Below, in pieces: positions 1 through 7,103 of a DNA stretch of 64,000 bases. Position 1 is the first letter of the stretch, and the number at the start of each line of letters is the position of its first letter. The translations under genes were made by a program, and so were the position numbers. The stretch covers positions 1,856,745 to 1,920,744 of the forward strand of contig NZ_KI421517.1 of NCBI RefSeq assembly GCF_000473365.1, in the 5' to 3' direction. The stretch comes from Adhaeribacter aquaticus DSM 16391 (GTDB taxonomy: Bacteria; Bacteroidota; Bacteroidia; Cytophagales; Hymenobacteraceae). Under the pieces are notes generated by a model. That model was not told where the DNA came from and did not search any database. It was given only the letters and a program-made list of their open reading frames with translations.

Positions 1-176
1 AGAAGAAAATAAGCGATTTTTTAATCGATGAGAAAATTCCGGCTAACCTAAAACCTAAAATTAAAGTAATAACCTCCGATAAATCCATTGTCTGGATAAT
101 TGGGTACCGCCCGGATAACCGTTTCAAGGTAACTGACAAAACTAATACGGTTTTGGAAATAGAAATCAAAAAGTAA
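1..176 (+). CDS. tilS: tRNA(Ile)-lysidine synthase, C-terminal end (partial)
   Basis: This is the 3' end of a gene entering from the left edge. The reading frame starts at base 3 and stops with TAA at 174-176, giving 57 residues. The segment (KKISDFLIDEKIP..., then ...WIIGYRPDNRFKVT) matches the small C-terminal domain of TilS, which modifies cytidine 34 of tRNA(Ile2) to lysidine in the cytoplasm. Typical signs are the early 'KISDFLID.KIP' stretch and the late 'G.R.D.RFKVT' stretch. The catalytic PP-loop ATPase domain lies outside the window. Recognition is from memory of the family and from a short stretch, so it is good but not certain. About 145 bases separate it from mdh. Confidence 0.75.
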   Translation, partial: KKISDFLIDEKIPANLKPKIKVITSDKSIVWIIGYRPDNRFKVTDKTNTVLEIEIKK

Positions 177-320
177 TTCTAAAGGATTTCTCTTAATCGT
201 TTAACTGAATTGGAGAGGCTGGAAAATAAAACATTCTTATTTCTAGCTTCGAAATCCTTTTTTTATATTTTTACACAATCTTAATTATTTAACCAACTTA
301 AACTCAATAAACACCACATT

Positions 321-1259
321 ATGAAAGTAACCGTAGTTGGAGCCGGGAACGTGGGCGCCACTTGTGCTGATGTTCTGGCTTATCGCGAAATTGCGAATGA
401 AGTAGTTTTGGTAGATATCAAAGAAGGTTTTGCTGAAGGCAAAGCTCTTGATATCTGGCAAAAATCCCCAATTAATTTATACGATACCCGTACTGTTGGC
501 GTAACTAATGATTACTCCCGTACGGCCAACTCCGATATTGTGGTAATTACTTCTGGTTTACCGCGTAAACCAGGCATGACGCGCGATGATTTAATTTCTA
601 CCAATGCTGGCATAGTTCAATCTGTAACCGAGAGCATTGTTAAACATTCTCCGGAAGCTATTATTATTGTGGTTTCTAATCCACTGGATGTAATGACTTA
701 TGCCGCCCATATTACATCAAAATTACCGCGCACTAAAGTAATGGGTATGGCTGGTATTTTAGATACTGCCCGCTATCGTGCTTTCCTGGCTGAAGCATTA
801 AATGTATCGCCTAAAGACATTCAGGCTGTTTTACTAGGCGGCCACGGCGACACCATGGTACCGCTTCCGCGCTATACCACCGTTGCAGGTATACCGGTTA
901 CGGAGTTAATTGAAGAAGAAACTTTAAATGCCATTATTGAGCGCACCAAAAATGGTGGCGGTGAATTGGTTAAGTTAATGGGTACTTCTGCCTGGTATGC
1001 ACCGGGTTCTGCCGCTGCCCAAATGGTAGAAGCTATTGCCCGCGATCAGAAAAGAATTTTCCCGGTTTGTGTAAAACTGGAAGGCGAATATGGCATTGAG
1101 GGAACTTACTTAGGCGTACCGGTTATTCTGGGTAAAAATGGCGTTGAAAAAATTATTGAACTTCAATTAAACGACGAAGAAATGGAATTACTACGCATTT
1201 CTGACAACCACGTAAGAGAAGTAATGGCTGTTTTGGATAACATGACTGCTAAAGTTTAA
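321..1259 (+). CDS. mdh: malate dehydrogenase (NAD-dependent, LDH-like type)
   Basis: Interconverts malate and oxaloacetate with NAD in the TCA cycle, in the cytoplasm. The 312-residue length is normal for the LDH-like MDH group. The N-terminal Rossmann fold shows GAGNVG at residues 7-12 and the NAD-ribose-binding acidic residue in LVDI. The mobile loop carries the substrate arginines in SGLPRKPGMTR, and NPLD follows. The catalytic histidine is His175 in GGHGDTMVP. The ATG at 321 gives the expected MKVTVVGAGNVG start. The gene stands alone: it follows tilS in the same direction after a 145-base AT-rich gap and is closed by a perfect palindromic terminator at 1281-1318. Confidence 0.95.
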   Translation: MKVTVVGAGNVGATCADVLAYREIANEVVLVDIKEGFAEGKALDIWQKSPINLYDTRTVGVTNDYSRTANSDIVVITSGLPRKPGMTRDDLISTNAGIVQSVTESIVKHSPEAIIIVVSNPLDVMTYAAHITSKLPRTKVMGMAGILDTARYRAFLAEALNVSPKDIQAVLLGGHGDTMVPLPRYTTVAGIPVTELIEEETLNAIIERTKNGGGELVKLMGTSAWYAPGSAAAQMVEAIARDQKRIFPVCVKLEGEYGIEGTYLGVPVILGKNGVEKIIELQLNDEEMELLRISDNHVREVMAVLDNMTAKV

Positions 1260-1280
1260 TTTCCCAACACTTTATCAATA

Positions 1281-1318
1281 AAAGAAGAAAGCACCTACAT
1301 GTAGGTGCTTTCTTCTTT
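1281..1318. terminator. perfect palindromic terminator after mdh
   Basis: A 38-base perfect palindrome with 19-base arms. The outer part is AAAGAAGAAA / TTTCTTCTTT and the GC-richer core is GCACCTAC/GTAGGTGC. It begins 21 bases after the mdh stop. The purine and T flanks make it a plausible intrinsic terminator on both strands. Confidence 0.8.
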
Positions 1319-1363
1319 TACCCTTCTAGCAATCTAAATAGGTAAAACAATCTTAAAATAAAA

Positions 1364-1585
1364 ATGGAACAACAGAATAATCCGCTGCACGGAAAAACCC
1401 TTGAACAAATTTTAAACACCTTAGTGGACAAGTTTGGATGGCAGGAACTTGCACGGCAAATAAAGATAAATTGCTTTATCTCTAACCCTAGTATAAAATC
1501 GAGCCTAACATTTTTGCGCAAAACCCCTTGGGCAAGAAAGAAGGTGGAGGATTTATATTTATCAAGAGTAGTTAAAAACCAGTAG
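1364..1585 (+). CDS. VF530 family (DUF2132) small DNA-binding protein
   Basis: A 73-residue protein matching the VF530/DUF2132 family. These are short helical proteins, one of which (Vibrio fischeri VF530) was assigned a DNA-binding fold. Visible signatures are [12 protein letters not shown] near the N-terminus, a FGWQELA segment, [12 protein letters not shown] in the middle and TPWARKKVE near the C-terminus. Together these cover almost the whole family length of about 70-80 residues. It is encoded alone after the mdh terminator. The cellular role of the family is not established; DNA binding rests on the family structure, not on anything special in this copy. Confidence 0.85.
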   Translation: MEQQNNPLHGKTLEQILNTLVDKFGWQELARQIKINCFISNPSIKSSLTFLRKTPWARKKVEDLYLSRVVKNQ

Positions 1586-1644
1586 TATGGTATGATACAA
1601 TACCAAACCTTTCCATAGTATTTGGTTACCTATCTCACTATTCA

Positions 1645-2898
1645 CTACTTACCGAATACTTCGATCAATACTTCCTTTCCCTCTTTTATGGCAACAATAT
1701 AATCCAACTTATCATTTGGGTGCTTGCGGGCATAAATGCGTTGCTTGTCAATACTGGGCGAGAGGTTCCGCTTTCGTGTGTATTCACTCCACTGCTTTAT
1801 ATCCGCTTCCGTTAATGTCCCCTTAGCTTGCTTATCCATCATGCTGATCATAAAGGGCTCCCTCGAATTACTTGTCCATCGGGTAGCATCCTGCCTCACT
1901 TCTATTTTATAGCGACCCTCCACCGGCCCTTGACCTTTCGGCACTAAAAACCTCCCTAATTCCCCAGTGCCAGTATTAACGATATAAACCACTACAGGAG
2001 GCGCTTCCCGGTTATCAACTGGCGTGAGAATGACCATACCTTTTCGCAAGGGAGCACCATCTAATTTTACCACACCTGCTAAAGCAACTTGTGGTTTGTC
2101 TGTAAGAAACCCGCCCACGGCCAGCCAGTTGTGTAATAAAGTTGTCCATTGGCCCAGTACCGGATCACCTAAGGCAAAGCCGGTTCCGTGTACACCGTTC
2201 TGAAAAAAATGTGCTTCAACCGGTACGCCGGCCCGATATAACCGGTTAAGCATTTCCTGCATGCCGGTATTGCTGGCCCGGTCTTCCACGGTGCCATACA
2301 TAAACGTCGGCGGAAATTTAGACACAACAACGGAATCAGCGGTGGCAGGGAGACGCATAGAGCCATAGCCCAGGATCAAAAAATCAGGTTTGGAAGCGAA
2401 GCGTTCAAGCGCATCGGTAGCATTTGTTTGCGCAGCTAACGGGTTAAGCGACATATCAGCTATCAAATTGGCCCCTGCCGAAAAGCCAATAGTGCCTACA
2501 CGATCCGGAGAGATGTTGTATGCTGATGCGTTTGCCCGTATATACTGCATCGCCCGTTGTCCATCCAATACCCAGTCATTGCGGGTATACAAAGGCCGCA
2601 GGCGATAGCGTAAAATAAACGCTGTAATACCCTTTTCTTTTAACCATTGCGCTACCAATACACCTTCATGGTCAACAGCTCGAGTAGTAAAACCACCGCC
2701 TGGCACTACCAATACGGCAGCTCCGTTTCTTTTTGATTCCTCTGGCACAAAAGGAATAAGCGCAGGCTTGTCTTCATCACTAGAACCGGTAGCCCCAGGT
2801 GCCCCATTCGGCCATAAAAGTATAGGATCAGCAAGCTTTTGCGCCCAGGAATCCTGTATAAACATGAGTAAGGCAAAGAGCAGGCAAAATCGTTTCAT
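1645..2898 (-). CDS. secreted alpha/beta hydrolase (BD-FAE-like esterase) with transthyretin-like C-terminal domain
   Basis: A 417-residue predicted secreted esterase. Residues 1-19 form a signal peptide ending at WAQ. Residues about 25-270 are an alpha/beta-hydrolase of the acetyl-xylan or feruloyl esterase (BD-FAE) type, with an oxyanion-hole PGGGF, the nucleophile elbow GFSAG and a late HGTGF that likely holds the catalytic histidine. From about residue 278 a second module begins (VKLDGAPLRKGMVILTPVD..., then EGRYKIEV). It resembles the transthyretin/carboxypeptidase-regulatory-like domains found in secreted proteins of Planctomycetes and Bacteroidota, and a charged tail follows. The substrate is probably an ester on plant polysaccharide, but the exact one cannot be read. 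It is a single-gene unit on the minus strand. Confidence 0.75.
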   Translation of the reverse strand: MKRFCLLFALLMFIQDSWAQKLADPILLWPNGAPGATGSSDEDKPALIPFVPEESKRNGAAVLVVPGGGFTTRAVDHEGVLVAQWLKEKGITAFILRYRLRPLYTRNDWVLDGQRAMQYIRANASAYNISPDRVGTIGFSAGANLIADMSLNPLAAQTNATDALERFASKPDFLILGYGSMRLPATADSVVVSKFPPTFMYGTVEDRASNTGMQEMLNRLYRAGVPVEAHFFQNGVHGTGFALGDPVLGQWTTLLHNWLAVGGFLTDKPQVALAGVVKLDGAPLRKGMVILTPVDNREAPPVVVYIVNTGTGELGRFLVPKGQGPVEGRYKIEVRQDATRWTSNSREPFMISMMDKQAKGTLTEADIKQWSEYTRKRNLSPSIDKQRIYARKHPNDKLDYIVAIKEGKEVLIEVFGK

Positions 2899-3080
2899 GG
2901 TTTAAAGAATTAAGTAAAATAGTCCTGGACAACTGTAATTAATATATAAAGAAGGAATAATAATGAACTTCTTTATATTCTATATTATGAATTGGAACTG
3001 AATTTAATGAATTACAGGAAAACTATAACTTAGTCTTAAAGATCTAAGCATCCAACCCAAGGCCTATTATATAAAAATCT

Positions 3081-3962
3081 TTAATCTTTTTGGCTAGCCC
3101 GAAACAACTTTTGCTTTTCTTCTTTAGATAAACTCTCGTAGCCCGATCTGGAAATTTTATCCAAAATCAAATCAATTTCTATCTGACTAGGTTTACCGTT
3201 TGGCATACTAAACCCGCCGGTAGCCGGATTTTTGTAACTGACCTTCATTAGCGGACGGCGGCTAAATAAACCAGAGATAATTGCCCAGAAGCCATGAATA
3301 GGCCGCCCCAAGTCATTACCCCGCTGTAGTTGCTTTATAAATATAAAGCCGATTAAAGCCCCGCCCAAGTGCGCCACATTACCACCGGCATTATCGCCCA
3401 CCGCTCCGGAAATAGAAAGTAAAACCAAGAAAGCGGCAATGTATTTGATCTTTACAGGCCCGAACAAAAGCAGATTAAAAGTATAATCTGGCAGTAAGGT
3501 AGCCGCAGCCACAATTATAGCCAAGATACTGGCTGAAGCGCCAATCATTTCGGCATTGCCCCGGGCTATAAAAAAGGGCACCAAGTTGTAAAACAACAAA
3601 TAAATTACACCACCTAAAAATCCTCCCAGGATATAAAGACTTACCAGCTTTTTACTGCCCAGATACTCCCTAACCAACATACCAAACCAATACAGGTTAA
3701 GCAGGTTAAAAATAATGTGAAGCCAGTCTTTATGAACAAAAAAGTACGTAAACAACGTCCAGGGACGACGTACCAAAACATTCAAATCAGACGGTAGTGC
3801 CAGAAAACTCATTATGGTCTCAAAGAGATCGGAACGCATGAGCCACAAAATGGTACGCAGCAGAATAATGGAAACAAAAACCAGTATATTAATTAAAATA
3901 AGCTGGTTTAAAGCATTATCGCGTTGCCGGAAAGCAAACCTTATATCGTTTATAATACTCAT
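3081..3962 (-). CDS. rhomboid family intramembrane serine protease
   Basis: A 293-residue polytopic membrane protein of the rhomboid family, which cleaves transmembrane helices inside the bilayer. The catalytic serine sits in MIGASASILAI (GxSx motif in TM4) and the catalytic histidine in AHLGGALIGF (TM6). The conserved FVHKDWLHIIFNLLNLYWFG segment is the TM2 region. A soluble C-terminal tail of about 70 residues follows the last helix. It lies 3 bases downstream of a second rhomboid gene and is probably cotranscribed with it. The substrate is unknown. Confidence 0.88.
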   Translation of the reverse strand: MSIINDIRFAFRQRDNALNQLILINILVFVSIILLRTILWLMRSDLFETIMSFLALPSDLNVLVRRPWTLFTYFFVHKDWLHIIFNLLNLYWFGMLVREYLGSKKLVSLYILGGFLGGVIYLLFYNLVPFFIARGNAEMIGASASILAIIVAAATLLPDYTFNLLLFGPVKIKYIAAFLVLLSISGAVGDNAGGNVAHLGGALIGFIFIKQLQRGNDLGRPIHGFWAIISGLFSRRPLMKVSYKNPATGGFSMPNGKPSQIEIDLILDKISRSGYESLSKEEKQKLFRASQKD

Positions 3963-3965
3963 TTA

Positions 3966-4766
3966 TTAATAAAAGTTTTCTCTATCCTTTTCCCATATTT
4001 TAATTAAAATAAAGGCAAACAACATACCGCCTAAGTGCGCATAATGCGCTACATTATCACCTGGGTTCCTTTGTATCCCGGCATAAAACTCATAGGCTCC
4101 ATAAAGTAGCACAAAATATTTTGCTTTTATTGGAAAAGGGAAGAATAAAAGCATCAATTCTGTATTTGGAAATAATAATCCGAATGCCATTAATATACCA
4201 AATACGGCTCCGGAAGCACCCAGCATAGGTACATTGATTAAGGTCTGATAAATATTTTTAACAGATTGCACGCTGCCCGCAATCATGTTCGGGTCAGTCG
4301 GGTTATTATTAAACTGCTGTACCGCTTCCAGATTATAGCGTCCTTCCAGGTGTTCGTCCAGGTAATTACGGAAATTTATAGGGGAAGGCGCACTAATATA
4401 TTGCTCGGTATCTAGGGTAAGCTGTCGAAATTCATAGGTACGAACGGCCGTAAACAAAATACTGGCTCCTAAGCCGGTTATTAAATAAAATAACAAAAGG
4501 CGTTGTCCTCCCCACCTGTATTCCAGCATAGGACCAAATATAAATAAACTGAACATGTTGCTGAACAAATGTCCCCAGCCTCCATGCATAAACATGTGCG
4601 TCAGGAACTGATACGGCCTGAAATAAGGTGATCTGAAATCGTAAAGGGCAAACATTTCGCCACCTCCAAAATAGGTAAAGGCTATAAAAGCTACCAGGTT
4701 AAGGACCAGAAGATTCCGGACCATTGGTGTTATATTCATCATAGAAAGCAGCAAGGTTTTAATCAT
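3966..4766 (-). CDS. rhomboid family intramembrane serine protease
   Basis: A 266-residue rhomboid homologue, first gene of a tandem pair. It has the TM2 motif FMHGGWGHLFSNMFSLFIFG, the catalytic serine in LGASGAVFGIL and the histidine in YAHLGGMLFAF. A loop of about 60 residues between TM3 and TM4 (EFRQLTLDTEQY... to about VKNIY) is longer than in its neighbour. The start at MIKTLLL may be a few codons early, because MMNITPMVRN is an alternative in-frame start. The two tandem paralogues suggest duplication followed by divergence. Confidence 0.88.
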   Translation of the reverse strand: MIKTLLLSMMNITPMVRNLLVLNLVAFIAFTYFGGGEMFALYDFRSPYFRPYQFLTHMFMHGGWGHLFSNMFSLFIFGPMLEYRWGGQRLLLFYLITGLGASILFTAVRTYEFRQLTLDTEQYISAPSPINFRNYLDEHLEGRYNLEAVQQFNNNPTDPNMIAGSVQSVKNIYQTLINVPMLGASGAVFGILMAFGLLFPNTELMLLFFPFPIKAKYFVLLYGAYEFYAGIQRNPGDNVAHYAHLGGMLFAFILIKIWEKDRENFY

Positions 4767-4887
4767 AATAAGCTACTGGTCATCAAACGTTTTCGACCCA
4801 ACTACCTATTATTGAACCTGAAATATTTTTAAATATATAATAGTGGCAATATTACCTATTTTACCGAATAGTACTCAAACAAAATAA

Positions 4888-6711
4888 TCAGCTTTTTGTA
4901 AACAAGGCATCCAACTGACCCATATCCATCATTACCAGCACTTTCTGTCCGGAGGGAGTATAGTTGGGTACCTGGGTGGCAAATAATCGATCCACCAGCG
5001 CATTTATTTCCAGCTCCGTCATACGCCTTACGAGCCGGGAAGCAACACGTTTAGCCATAGCCCGGGCGATATTTTCTTTTTTATCCAACGCCAGATCAGA
5101 ACGGTTATTCTGGTATTGTTCGATTAATCCTTCAAAAAGTTCTTTCTCCCGATTTGGAGGCACATCGGCAGGTATGCCATTTACCATAATAGTATTTTTA
5201 CCAAAATCACTGAACACAAAACCTAAGGCTCTGAATTCTTCTTTCAGTTCTTGTACTACAATAAAATCAGTAGGCGTAAACTGAACCACTTCCGGGAAAA
5301 GTAACGTTTGGGTAGCGCCTGAGTTCCGATGTAAAGCCGCAATAAACTTCTCGTACAAAATACGCTCCTGGGCAGCTTGCTGATCTACCAGCATCATACC
5401 CGATTTTACCTGCACCAACAAATACTTCTGATGAATTTGGATGGCTTTATTGCCGGAAGACCCTAATTCTTTTTGTTCCGGCAAGTCAAGATCCTCAAAA
5501 ACCAAAGGCGCATTACTTATTCTGGCAGTGTCTCTGGCAGGATTTTCTGGCCAGTTTTGAAAAATATTGGGTTTAAAAGCAGGCACTTGTTTGCGCTCTT
5601 GTGCCGGTGCCATTTCCTGATAAGTTGGAGCAGCCTTAAAAAACTCGGTATCAAAATCTGTTTTGATAGACCGGATAGGGGCAAAATTTACATCACCTTC
5701 AAAATCCAGCGACGGCGCAATATTATGCACCCCTAAAGATTGCCGAACAGCAGCCCGCACAATGGCATACACCGTTTTTTCATCCTCAAACTTTATCTCG
5801 GTTTTGGTAGGATGTACGTTTATATCAATACTGGCCGGATCTATTTCTAAAAAGAGCACATAAAACGGAAAAGTATCTTTAGGCAACAACCCTTCATAAG
5901 CGGTTACTACCGCATGATTCAGGTAAGAATTCCGGATGAAACGGTTATTTACAAAGAAGAACTGGTCGCCACGCGATTTTTTAGCGTACTCGGGTTTGCC
6001 AATGTACCCACTCACTTTTAAAGTAGGTGTATTTTCTTCGCAATTGGCTAATTGTTCTTTGTAATTGTTGCCAAACAAAGCCACTATCCGTTGGCTTAAT
6101 TTGGCCGCCGGTAATTGATAGATTTCTAAATCATTATTAAAAAGAGAAAAACTAATGTGCGGGTGCGACAGCGCCATCCGCTGAAACTCATCCAGAATAT
6201 GGCGCATTTCAACCGGATTAGATTTTAAAAAATTACGACGCGCCGGCACATTAAAAAACAGGTTTTTTACACAAATATTTGTACCATCGGGCATGGCCAC
6301 CGGTTCCTGCGAAACAACCTCCGATCCTTCAACAACCAGTTTAGTCCCTATATCAGAGTTTTGCTTTTTCGTTTTAAGCTCCACCTGGGCCACCGCCGCA
6401 ATAGAAGCCAGAGCTTCGCCCCGGAAACCCATTGTTTGAATCCGGAACAAATCTTCGGTAGACTTAATTTTGGAGGTTGCGTGCCGCTCAAAACTCATCC
6501 GGGCATCGGTCTCCGACATGCCTTTCCCATTATCAACCACCTGCACCAGCGTTTTACCAGCTTCCTTTACGATTAACTGGATTTGTGTACTCTCCGCATC
6601 AACCGCATTCTCCATTAATTCTTTTACAACCGATGCCGGTCTTTGTACTACTTCGCCTGCCGCAATCTGATTTGCCAGGTATTCCGGCAATAATTTTATT
6701 ATATCCGCCAT
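4888..6711 (-). CDS. mutL: DNA mismatch repair protein MutL
   Basis: A 607-residue mismatch-repair ATPase that couples MutS recognition to downstream excision. The N-terminal GHKL ATPase shows catalytic Glu31 and Mg-binding Asn35 in KELMENAVDA, DNGKGM as the ATP-lid motif, RHATSKI and GFRGEALASIA, then the MutL transducer domain with FVNNRFIRN and DINVHPTKTEI. A variable linker of about 90 residues leads to the C-terminal dimerisation domain. There the usual endonuclease motif DQHAxxExxxxE reads DQQAAQERILYE (from Asp443), and the CPHGRP-type motif reads TPSGQK (585-590). The copy may therefore lack the nicking activity of MutL from non-Escherichia lineages. The start MADIIKLLP fits the family exactly. 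Confidence 0.95.
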   Translation of the reverse strand: MADIIKLLPEYLANQIAAGEVVQRPASVVKELMENAVDAESTQIQLIVKEAGKTLVQVVDNGKGMSETDARMSFERHATSKIKSTEDLFRIQTMGFRGEALASIAAVAQVELKTKKQNSDIGTKLVVEGSEVVSQEPVAMPDGTNICVKNLFFNVPARRNFLKSNPVEMRHILDEFQRMALSHPHISFSLFNNDLEIYQLPAAKLSQRIVALFGNNYKEQLANCEENTPTLKVSGYIGKPEYAKKSRGDQFFFVNNRFIRNSYLNHAVVTAYEGLLPKDTFPFYVLFLEIDPASIDINVHPTKTEIKFEDEKTVYAIVRAAVRQSLGVHNIAPSLDFEGDVNFAPIRSIKTDFDTEFFKAAPTYQEMAPAQERKQVPAFKPNIFQNWPENPARDTARISNAPLVFEDLDLPEQKELGSSGNKAIQIHQKYLLVQVKSGMMLVDQQAAQERILYEKFIAALHRNSGATQTLLFPEVVQFTPTDFIVVQELKEEFRALGFVFSDFGKNTIMVNGIPADVPPNREKELFEGLIEQYQNNRSDLALDKKENIARAMAKRVASRLVRRMTELEINALVDRLFATQVPNYTPSGQKVLVMMDMGQLDALFTKS

Positions 6712-7103
6712 TACGTTCTCAGCAGGTTTTAGAAACTTTTAGGCCCACCATAAAGAATTTTGCATTTTTTGGGTGAGGTAAGTAAGTGCCTGAAAAAAAA
6801 TTTATTATTATTATTGCAAACGATTTTAGATAGGCAAGTGTTTTGCTATAGAATACTAGTAGCAAACGAACTGCTTGATTAAGTATGATTAACATTTTAA
6901 ACAGCTGCAATAAAGTTTCAGGAGAAAAAGCCATTGGGCTTCTCAAAGCAAAAAAGTTGTTTATCCATACTTCTGGCAAGTACCCATTTTAAAAAATGTA
7001 AATAGCTTACTTTAGAAAACAACCTGTTTGCCCGGCAAAATCTTTACATGCAAAATTAGATTTTATTCCGAGCTATTCAAATTACATATACCGGTTAGAA
7101 AAG
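6712..7103. other. intergenic region between divergent mutL and GH3 fusion gene
   Basis: 392 bases, strongly AT-rich, with no supportable gene. It must hold the start regions of the divergently transcribed mutL and GH3 genes. I saw no exact TAnnTTTG -7 element. The only local structure is a weak hairpin with a small bulge near 6930-6953. Confidence 0.5.

Noticed and set aside
6719-6979. Minus-strand open frame of 86 codons upstream of mutL
   Set aside because: AT-rich intergenic sequence with no recognisable motif; more likely the mutL leader than a gene.
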